Source: JAXLWB01 sp046328715
GTDB taxonomy: Bacteria > Chloroflexota > Anaerolineae > Caldilineales > Caldilineaceae
DNA: 64,000 nucleotides
NCBI GenBank assembly: GCA_046328715.1
Contig: JAXLWB010000024.1
Span: 1 to 64,000 of the forward strand
Direction: 5' to 3'
Positions 25,759-32,908 of the stretch are shown in pieces; within the stretch, counting starts at the first letter, position 1, and every line of letters begins with the position of its first letter. A model generated the notes under the pieces. It was not told where the DNA came from. It did not search any database and saw only the letters and a program-made list of their open reading frames with translations. Made by a program: the position numbers and the translations under genes.

Positions 25759-27300
25759 CTACGGTGCTGGCCTGGTTGGCACAGGAGTGCTTGTCGGCTG
25801 AGCAACAGGCAGTGAGACCCCTCGCATCACAATCGGCAGGTAGAGGAACCGGGTAACGGGAGGTGGCGGTGTCATGGTTGCTGTTGGTGTCAATGTCGGT
25901 GTCTGCGTTTGAGTTGGCGTTGACGTGGGCGTGAAGGTTGATGTGACTGCCGGACAATTGTTGCCACCTGTCGCATAACAACGAAAGGCGGTTTGCACCT
26001 GATTCGGCTGAAACGCTCCATTATAAAGACCAAACCACCAGGCCACTTGTCTCCATTCCTCGCTGCCCGCTGCTTGCAGTAGCGAAGGCGTGGCAAAGGG
26101 ACGAGCACGATCTCGGCTGCGCGAATTGCAATCGACAAAGACTCCTGTATCCCGATATTGATACCAGAAGATTTTGGTTACTGATTGGATCTGCGTACCT
26201 GGCCAGATTGCCTCGCGCAAGAGAATGTCAAAGCCACGGTTGAGATACTCCACCTGCTGCGCTTCTGTCACCAATCCTGAACTGATCGCGGGGCAGGAGA
26301 CTGAGGGTCGATCTAAGAGCGCCCGATTCCAACCCATCTCCGTAATCCAGATTGGCATGTTCGTGTCGCCCTGCTCGGTCAATAAGCTGAGAAATTTGTG
26401 AATGACCGTGGCTCCTGCTCCTTCAGGCCAGTGGAAATAGATCTCTGGGTTGGTCTCAATGCCGTAAAGCTCTGAGGAGTAGGGATGCAGGGCCAGGATA
26501 TCAAAAGGGTGACGCTCACCAGGATAGCGGAGAGCAAGTTGCTCATAGACTCGTTTCAGGTAGCCAAGCGCCCGTGAATCGATACGCCCTAGCCCACCAA
26601 AGACCACCCGATCTTTGCCATCTGGCTCACCTTGCGCCGCCCCTTGAATCGCCCAATAAGTATCGTGCAGCAACTTGGCGTAGGACGCACTGGTCAGCGC
26701 CGTGCCTGCCAAATCTTGCTCGTTCCATATCTCCCATGTGCCAATGCGGTCGCTAAAATGGCTGGTCAATTGACTCGCCACAGTCGTGAACTCGCTCAGG
26801 TAATCAGCACTGACTGTATTGCTGATCGCCCAGTCGCTACGTTTGAGTGTCTGGTAGTCGACCAGGCCCAGCACCGCAATGCCCGCCCCACAGAGATTGT
26901 TTACCAATTGATCGTAGTAGTTGAGGTCGATCTGGCTGATTGGGTTGCCTGCTGTTGGGCTCTGTGTTGCCATAAATTCCAGGCGCACCCAATGGACGCC
27001 AGATGCTTTGAGCCGTTGAATCCGCCCCGGCAGATCATCCTCTAGATAAGGGGGCAGATTGAGCCCTTTGCTTACTACTTCCCCATGGCTAGCTCCATAG
27101 AGCGGTACGGTCGGATCGATTTGTTCACAGCTTTGCGCACTGGAATGCGCAACTGATTCAGGCGTAAGTGCTACATTCACCTCGCCATTCGCTACAGGCG
27201 TACGTACTCCCAGCCAGATTGCCAACAAACCCATCATTAATCCTGTTGCACCCAACAGGATTCGTTTGCATTTTGGATGTATGAATAGAGAGAAATTCAT
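25759..27300 (-). CDS. Secreted clan-A (TIM-barrel) glycoside hydrolase-like protein, possibly truncated
   Basis: A 513-residue exported protein (ATG 27300; hydrophobic segment ILLGATGLMMGLLAIWLGV at about residues 14-32). Residues about 60-410 look like a GH5/GH39-type barrel: the acid/base block GTWEIWNEQD (about 185) and the nucleophile block PIWITEMGWN (about 318) hold the two expected Glu. A Thr/Pro linker leads to RFLYLPIVMR, then 20 more residues ending in another Thr/Pro stretch and a stop. That ending is odd, because the YLP tail is normally terminal; the original 3' part may be the relic at 25166. Likely a cell-surface polysaccharide hydrolase; substrate unknown. Confidence 0.78.
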   Translation of the reverse strand: MNFSLFIHPKCKRILLGATGLMMGLLAIWLGVRTPVANGEVNVALTPESVAHSSAQSCEQIDPTVPLYGASHGEVVSKGLNLPPYLEDDLPGRIQRLKASGVHWVRLEFMATQSPTAGNPISQIDLNYYDQLVNNLCGAGIAVLGLVDYQTLKRSDWAISNTVSADYLSEFTTVASQLTSHFSDRIGTWEIWNEQDLAGTALTSASYAKLLHDTYWAIQGAAQGEPDGKDRVVFGGLGRIDSRALGYLKRVYEQLALRYPGERHPFDILALHPYSSELYGIETNPEIYFHWPEGAGATVIHKFLSLLTEQGDTNMPIWITEMGWNRALLDRPSVSCPAISSGLVTEAQQVEYLNRGFDILLREAIWPGTQIQSVTKIFWYQYRDTGVFVDCNSRSRDRARPFATPSLLQAAGSEEWRQVAWWFGLYNGAFQPNQVQTAFRCYATGGNNCPAVTSTFTPTSTPTQTQTPTLTPTATMTPPPPVTRFLYLPIVMRGVSLPVAQPTSTPVPTRPAP

Positions 27301-27551
27301 GAGCCAATCATACACGAGAATTGGCAAAACAGCACGATAACTGAATTACCCTTTTCTTAAATATTTGATCCTTTTACTGGACCACGAAATACTGGCACAC
27401 CTTGCATGTCGCCTATACCTCTTTATGTACCCCATCTCTGTGTCTACCCTGTAGTAAGAACTTGATCTTGGCGCGATCCTGTAATGGTAACAGACAGTAG
27501 ATGTACGTGTTGTGTGGAACGTTCGGGAGGCAGCAATAAAAGGAGTGATGT

Positions 27552-27770
27552 ATGGCAGATGATCGACTTACTAATGTGGATCGTGAATCGGTTCAGAATC
27601 GCAATCTCAATCAACCAATCATGACAGATGAATCCCGCCAGCGCCAAGGGGTTCATGTTTACGATCGACCTGCATCGGCACGACCGGCGGCGAATAATAT
27701 GTTGGGCCTGATTATCGCCCTCATTGTGATCCTGATTATTGCTTACTTTATCATCCAGTGGCTCTTCTGA
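27552..27770 (+). CDS. Small single-pass membrane protein of a stress cluster
   Basis: A 72-residue protein with a hydrophilic N-terminal 48 residues and one C-terminal membrane helix (NMLGLIIALIVILIIAYFII). The ATG at 27552 has AAAAGGAG about 8 bases upstream. Its stop overlaps the start of the next gene as TGATG, so the two are translationally coupled. No family was recognised; it is probably a membrane anchor for, or accompanies, the DUF2382 proteins downstream. Confidence 0.75.
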   Translation: MADDRLTNVDRESVQNRNLNQPIMTDESRQRQGVHVYDRPASARPAANNMLGLIIALIVILIIAYFIIQWLF

Positions 27771-28423
27771 TGAACGAAGAATCGATCATCGTCGTGGATC
27801 AAAGAGGGTTGCGTGGTCGAATCAATGACACAGAATTCGCTCCCGAGCGCGACTCCGAAGTAAGAATCTGCTTTTCTGGTCACCAAATTGTTGTACCAGC
27901 CGAAATGTTGGTTATGCAAGAAGATGGCACGTTTTCCTTGCCTTTGTCCTTTGCTGCACTAGTTGAAGCTGACGAGCAAGGCAGCCAGCAGGGTGACGAG
28001 TCGCTTATTTTCCCCGTCATTGAAGAGGAACTGCTGGTCAAGAAACGTGAGGTTGAGAACGGTGTTCGGGTGACCAAGGTAGTTCACGAGCAGCCCAAGC
28101 AGGTGGAGCTTCCACTCATTTCGGAAGAAATTGAGGTACAGCGCATTCCGATCAACCGCAGTGTGGCGCAGCCGATGCCAATGCGTCAAGAGGGGGATGT
28201 CTTGATAATCTCCGTATTGGAAGAAGTCTTGGTTGTTCAGAAGCAGTGGCTGATCAAAGAAGAAGTGCACATTATCACCAAACGAACTGAGCGACTTCAG
28301 GCAATTCAGGAGACGCTGCGCCGGGAAGAGATATTGGTTAAACCAATTCAAAATGCAGCATCAGAAGAGACAAGTGATCATCCTGTTCGAGCTGAAGGGG
28401 ATGAGGAGAGACATAACACCTAA
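27770..28423 (+). CDS. DUF2382 (YsnF/AvaK-type) stress protein
   Basis: A 217-residue protein from the ATG at 27770, overlapping the previous stop. About residues 1-60 resemble a PRC-barrel-like entry (IIVVDQRGLRG). From about 80 the DUF2382 pattern appears: IPVIEEELLVKKREVENGVR-like text, EEIEVQRIPINR, and a second VLEEVLVVQKQWLIKEEVHI unit. DUF2382 proteins (YsnF, AvaK) are linked to general stress, but the molecular role is not known. In operon with the small TM protein; 98 bases separate it from the next DUF2382 gene. Confidence 0.85.
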   Translation: MNEESIIVVDQRGLRGRINDTEFAPERDSEVRICFSGHQIVVPAEMLVMQEDGTFSLPLSFAALVEADEQGSQQGDESLIFPVIEEELLVKKREVENGVRVTKVVHEQPKQVELPLISEEIEVQRIPINRSVAQPMPMRQEGDVLIISVLEEVLVVQKQWLIKEEVHIITKRTERLQAIQETLRREEILVKPIQNAASEETSDHPVRAEGDEERHNT

Positions 28424-28521
28424 ATTGTAGTCATGCCAGAAGTGGAGCCGCTAATGCTTTTTATCAATGTGGTTCCATCTTTGCTCAGCACTCGGTTTAA
28501 GTACAAAAGGAGAGATAGATT

Positions 28522-29844
28522 ATGAAAACAATTGTGGGCTTGTATGATGATTTGAACGATGCACGCCAGGCAGTGAGTGAACTCGTTGATATGGGCATTG
28601 ACCGTGACCGTATTAGCTTAGTGTCCAGTGATCAGCAAGGGCAATATAGTTCAGCGCTAGACCGGGATGAAGATGATAATTCCGGTGACAGCGTGGCTGG
28701 CGGTGCAGCAACGGGAGCTGTCGTTGGTGGATTAGGTGGGCTGCTACTGGGGTTGGGTGCACTCGCCATTCCCGGAATCGGCCCGGTCATTGCTGCTGGC
28801 CCAATTGTGTCAGCTGTAGTCGGCGCAGGAGTTGGGGCTGCGGTCGGCGGCTTGGTTGGGGCCTTGATCGAAGCGGGGGTGCCAGAGGAACAAGCTGGCT
28901 ACTACGCTGAAGGTGTTCGCCGCGGTGGCACACTGCTCACCGTGGAAGCCCCCGACGAGCGGGTCGATGAAGTGGTGCGCACTATGGAACGCTATGATCC
29001 GATCAATGTCGATGAGCGAGCTTCGACTTGGCGTCAAGAAGGCTGGACAAAATTTAACGGCGGCGAATACCAGGAGAGTGGCTCTCAGGCCAGCCAACAA
29101 AGCTCCAGCTTCGATACCAATCGGGTAGGTGCAAACGCAACTGCGACCAGCACACGTTCGACAGCCGCACAACCTAACTTGCAAGCCAATGACGTTGATG
29201 GCGATGAGGATAAATTCGAGGTGGTGGAGGAAGAGCTCAACGTGGGCAAACGCCAAGTAGATCGGGGAGGTGTGCGCATCCATACGCGCGTTGAAGAAAA
29301 GCCTGTGGAGGAGCAGGTACGACTGCGTGAAGAACGTGTCAACGTCCAGCGCCGACCTGTTGATCGTCCTGCAAGTAATGCTGATTTGCAGTCGTCCAAG
29401 GAAGGAACCTTCGATGTCACGGCTACCTCGGAAGAGCCGGTCGTAGAAAAACGAGCTCGGGTTGTGGAAGAAGTGGTCGTTGATAAAGATGTTCAAGAGC
29501 GAACGCAAACCGTGCGTGACACAGTGCGCCGCAAAGATGTGGATGTCGAACAAGTCGATAACAAAAGCGGCAATAGTGGCTATGATCGCTACAACAGCGC
29601 CTTCCGCAATCACTGGCAGAGCAACTATGCCAACAGTGGCTCTACCTGGGATCAATATGAACCCGCTTACCGCTATGGCTATACCCTCGCCAATGATCAA
29701 CGCTATCAAGGTCGCGATTGGAATGCGATCGAAGCAGATGCCCGACGCAATTGGAGCCAACAGTACCAGGACAGCCCTTGGGACAAATTCAAAGATGCTG
29801 TGCGGCAAGGCTGGCAACAGGTCAAACAACCTGTGAAAGGCTAA
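28522..29844 (+). CDS. General stress protein with YflT/17M domain and DUF2382 domain
   Basis: A 440-residue protein; ATG 28522 with AAAGGAGAG about 10 bases upstream. Residues about 1-55 match the 17M/YflT fold (IVGLYDDLNDARQAVSEL). About 58-115 is a glycine/alanine-rich hydrophobic hairpin (GGLGGLLLGLGALAIPGIG) that could enter a membrane. About 230-345 is DUF2382 (FEVVEEELNVGKRQVDRGG, ERVNVQRRPVDRP). The C terminus has two Trp/Tyr-rich YNSAFRNHW and YEPAYRYGYTLA repeats. It is a fusion of two stress modules. Third gene of the cluster, followed by a terminator. Confidence 0.85.
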   Translation: MKTIVGLYDDLNDARQAVSELVDMGIDRDRISLVSSDQQGQYSSALDRDEDDNSGDSVAGGAATGAVVGGLGGLLLGLGALAIPGIGPVIAAGPIVSAVVGAGVGAAVGGLVGALIEAGVPEEQAGYYAEGVRRGGTLLTVEAPDERVDEVVRTMERYDPINVDERASTWRQEGWTKFNGGEYQESGSQASQQSSSFDTNRVGANATATSTRSTAAQPNLQANDVDGDEDKFEVVEEELNVGKRQVDRGGVRIHTRVEEKPVEEQVRLREERVNVQRRPVDRPASNADLQSSKEGTFDVTATSEEPVVEKRARVVEEVVVDKDVQERTQTVRDTVRRKDVDVEQVDNKSGNSGYDRYNSAFRNHWQSNYANSGSTWDQYEPAYRYGYTLANDQRYQGRDWNAIEADARRNWSQQYQDSPWDKFKDAVRQGWQQVKQPVKG

Positions 29845-29901
29845 ACGGCGTTCTATACTTCTAGAAGAATACATCTGTAATCTGAATCGATAATCAGGAG
29901 C

Positions 29902-29972
29902 GGAGTTGAAGCAACTGCTAGAGCTTTGTCGAATGACAAAATCTAGAACTTGCTTCAACTCCTCTTGTTTGT
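29902..29972 (+). terminator. Strong hairpin ending the stress cluster
   Basis: GGAGTTGAAGCAA (29902-29914) pairs with TTGCTTCAACTCC (29950-29962), with an inner CTTTGTC/GACAAAA stem, and is followed by TCTTGTTTG. It lies 58 bases after the stop at 29844. Confidence 0.75.
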
Positions 29973-30450
29973 AGCAACTAACACTGCACCCGCCGCACAC
30001 TCGCTGTAGGCATTACGCCTGTATCGGTATTGAATTCGTTGACATTACATCCCTTCTTGTAACGCTTCACAACTAAAGCTACCAAATATGCTTTGAGGCC
30101 GCAGTGGGGTGGATAGGCGTTGTAGTACTGTTAGTACAAACCTCAATTTGTAAATAGAATATTCTAGTTTTTTTCATTAATTATCCTTTCGATATATAAT
30201 ATCCTTAATTTATAGCCTCGCGCTTGTCCAGTTTTGTTGCGCATATGCTGAGTTTCATGCATCGCTGCAATGCTTGTCAATGATAATCGTTGGCATCTTT
30301 TGCTGTTTTAACTATTTGTGTGAAATTTGGGAACCTCGCAACAGGGAATGAGCCAAACTTTGCGTTGAACATCGCCCATCCAATCGTTTCGAAACAGGGA
30401 ATTTATTTGTTACTCCAACAATAATTCAACTTACGTAAAGAAGGGTAATC
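29973..30450. other. A+T-rich spacer before the diterpenoid genes
   Basis: No gene is seen. The stretch 30140-30215 is markedly A+T-rich and holds a TATAAT at 30195-30200 without a good -35. GTACTGTTAGTAC at 30125-30137 is a small inverted repeat. The base composition differs from the neighbouring genes, which may mark a transfer boundary of the terpene locus. Confidence 0.4.
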
Positions 30451-31968
30451 ATGAATGCCAACACAGACGAATTGCTGAGTGAGCTTCGCACATTGATTGC
30501 GAACTTGGGCAGAAACGGTGGCAGTATGAGTCCGTCGGTATATGATACAGCCCAGATCCTCCGACTTTACCCGCCACAGGAAGGAGTCAAACCAGCGCTT
30601 GACTGGCTGCAGTCGCAGCAGCAAGCCGATGGTGGCTGGGGCTTTCCCGAAGCTTCCTATACGCGCGATGTCCCAACGCTTGCCGCAGTCCTTGCACTTC
30701 ACACATATCGAAATATGCCTCATGCTCAGGCAAGCCGGGATGCGGGAATTGATTTTTTGCGGCGTCAGGCTGAGCAATGGCATGAGATTCCAATTGATGC
30801 ATTGGCCAGTGGTGCGGAAGTGATTCTTCCCTATTTGCTTGAGGAAGCTGAGTGTATGGGGCTGCCGTTCGATACCGGGCCTTATGAAAATCTCTATTCG
30901 ATCAGAAAACAGAAACTGCAGAAGATCTGCACCAGAGCCATTACGGCTGGAACGCCGCCAGCCCATTCTTGGGAAGCGCTGCGTCAGGATGTGACAGCGT
31001 TAGAGCCTGATCCATGTGGCACCATTGGTCTCAGTCCTGCGGCGACCGCGGCTTGGCTCCAGCGGGCCAGGTGTCGGCCTGAGTTTGCGAAGCCAGTGGC
31101 AAGAGCGCGGCAATATTTGCAGTGCGCAGCCACTGCTACAGGGGTAAACATCCCCGGTGTCGTACCAACTGCCTGGCCGATCCCCGGTTTTGAAATCGCC
31201 TATGCTCTATACACACTATTGGTCACTGGTTTGCTCACCCATCCCGGCCTCCAAGATGTTGTTGATCCTGTGGTCGACGAGCTTTGCCGGATCATGCAAC
31301 TCACGCATGGCGTTGGCTTCGATGAGGCTTTTACGCCCGATGTGGATGACACAGCGGTTGGCGTGGCTGTTCTGCGCGCAACCAAGCACCCAGTCGATCC
31401 TTGCGTGATCTTTCAATTTAAAAATGGCGATCACTTTTGTACATTTCATCGTGAACTTAACCCGTCGATCCTTGCCAATGCGCATGCACTCTATGGCCTT
31501 GCCGAGACGGGCGAACGCTATCCCGCAGTAGAAGAGTTTTTGCTCAAACGCCAAACTGCCGATGGCCGTTGGCTGGCGGACAAGTGGCATACCTCCTGGA
31601 TCTACAACACGCTGGAAGTGATTCTGGCGCTCAAACCACTGGGTTACACGGAGCAAATCAAGAAGGCGCTCGACGTCGTCTTGCGCGAGCAAAAGGCGGA
31701 TGGCGGGTGGGGTAGCGGAGACGTGACCACCCGAGCAGAGACAAGCTATGCACTTCTCATTTTGTCAGCATTGCGCCCCTGTGGCTGGCTGCGTGAAGAG
31801 AGTGAAAGGGCGTTGCACCGGGGCTCTCACTGGTTGACTAAAGCAATCCACAAAGATGAGAGGGATGAACGGCCCTTATGGATTGCTAAGGAGTTATTCG
31901 CACCATACCGTATTGACCATCTTTACGAACTGAGCGCATTAATTTCGGTTGCTAGGGAAGGAGTTTAA
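30451..31968 (+). CDS. Class II diterpene cyclase (copalyl/kolavenyl/halimadienyl diphosphate synthase type)
   Basis: A 505-residue protein, the size of bacterial class II diterpene cyclases such as Rv3377c. The catalytic DxDD acid is DVDD at residues 297-300 within FTPDVDDTAVGVAVL. QW-type motifs are QQQADGGWGF near 52 and QKADGGWG near 415. There is no class I DDxxD motif, so it should protonate and cyclise geranylgeranyl diphosphate while keeping the diphosphate. The next gene starts 1 base after its stop and is an Rv3378c-type synthase, so the pair would make a bicyclic diterpene alcohol, as in Mycobacterium tuberculosis and Herpetosiphon. The exact skeleton cannot be read from sequence. 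Confidence 0.88.
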   Translation: MNANTDELLSELRTLIANLGRNGGSMSPSVYDTAQILRLYPPQEGVKPALDWLQSQQQADGGWGFPEASYTRDVPTLAAVLALHTYRNMPHAQASRDAGIDFLRRQAEQWHEIPIDALASGAEVILPYLLEEAECMGLPFDTGPYENLYSIRKQKLQKICTRAITAGTPPAHSWEALRQDVTALEPDPCGTIGLSPAATAAWLQRARCRPEFAKPVARARQYLQCAATATGVNIPGVVPTAWPIPGFEIAYALYTLLVTGLLTHPGLQDVVDPVVDELCRIMQLTHGVGFDEAFTPDVDDTAVGVAVLRATKHPVDPCVIFQFKNGDHFCTFHRELNPSILANAHALYGLAETGERYPAVEEFLLKRQTADGRWLADKWHTSWIYNTLEVILALKPLGYTEQIKKALDVVLREQKADGGWGSGDVTTRAETSYALLILSALRPCGWLREESERALHRGSHWLTKAIHKDERDERPLWIAKELFAPYRIDHLYELSALISVAREGV

Positions 31969-31969
31969 T

Positions 31970-32908
31970 ATGACGGAGATGCACCCATCCACTTTAGAGG
32001 ATTTCCTGGCAGCACCGACTGAGGAAATTGCGGTAGTTGCGCCTGCAACTATGATCTACGCACCTGGCGGTACCCGTCGACAGGCTGTTTTTAACGGGAT
32101 CGAGCCGTGGAGTGAAGAGTATATGGCATGGGCACTTGATCGAATGATTGGTTGTTCAACGATTATCTTTGAGCATGGCGTCAAGCATCTCTTTACCCCT
32201 TTGTTTATTTCTACAAACTTTAAAGAGGTGAACCGTCACCGCGACAACGTGTTCCGTGGCATTCATAAGTTTCTTACCAATAATCATATTCTGTCGGAGT
32301 ATGAACGCTTAGGATGGCGCGTCCGTTTGATTGGTGCAGAGAGTGTACCTGAGCTGAGTGAAACGGCTGAGAAATTGCGAGCAAGCACATTGAGCGAAAG
32401 TTCTCGCACGCTATATTGGCTCGTTGTACCGGATCCAGAGGAGATCTGGCAACAGTTGTTCACTATTGTTCACAACTCGCATGCTAGAACACGTAAAGAG
32501 GCAGTTTGTGCGATGTACGGAGAGGAAATCCCACCAGCGACCCTCTACTTGGCTTTTGGTAAACCGATGGTCTCACTAGAGATTATTCCACCTTTGCTTT
32601 TAGGTGAACTTCAGTGCTATTGGAGTCAACAACCGGGTTATACGCTCACGGAAAAAATGTTCCGTACGATTTTGTTTGATTATGCCTATTTGCGAAGAAC
32701 TTGGCAAGTAGAGAAATTAGAGCGCGCCAAAGATGCCTTAGCGTACCAGAAAGAGTGGGAGCAAGAATTGACACTCGGTCTCGGTATGCGTTTAGGTCTA
32801 TTCTGGTATCCCGCACCCATGACTTCACCAGCTTGGTCTAAAGAACAAGATATGATTGCGATATCAGAGTCATCCTTATTCAAACAATTGTTTCACGAGA
32901 TTTGCTGA
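31970..32908 (+). CDS. Rv3378c-like diterpene synthase (Z-prenyltransferase fold)
   Basis: A 312-residue protein; ATG 31970 with AAGGAG 7 bases upstream, inside the end of the cyclase gene. It follows the tuberculosinol/kolavelool synthase pattern: a GGTRR motif near residue 34, IIFEHGVKHLFTPLFIS near 66-82, and TEKMFRTILFDYAYLRR near 222-238. These parallel FDGTRRW, FEHGIETVISPIF and TETTLRRILYDHIYLRH of Rv3378c as I remember it. The family removes diphosphate from the class II product and quenches with water. The Asp of FDGTRR, reported as catalytic in Rv3378c, appears as Gly here, so chemistry could differ. Its last 16 bases overlap the converging GGDEF-EAL gene. Confidence 0.82.
   Translation: MTEMHPSTLEDFLAAPTEEIAVVAPATMIYAPGGTRRQAVFNGIEPWSEEYMAWALDRMIGCSTIIFEHGVKHLFTPLFISTNFKEVNRHRDNVFRGIHKFLTNNHILSEYERLGWRVRLIGAESVPELSETAEKLRASTLSESSRTLYWLVVPDPEEIWQQLFTIVHNSHARTRKEAVCAMYGEEIPPATLYLAFGKPMVSLEIIPPLLLGELQCYWSQQPGYTLTEKMFRTILFDYAYLRRTWQVEKLERAKDALAYQKEWEQELTLGLGMRLGLFWYPAPMTSPAWSKEQDMIAISESSLFKQLFHEIC

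Noticed and set aside
25151..25801. 216-codon plus-strand frame as a real gene
   Set aside because: Only the part 25500-25733 has similarity (SARP C terminus); the rest is antisense to secreted-protein sequence, so it was called a relic.
28810..30000. 396-codon minus-strand frame opposite the YflT-DUF2382 gene
   Set aside because: It mirrors a gene with clear domains and ribosome site on the plus strand, starts inside the terminator region and shows no family motif.
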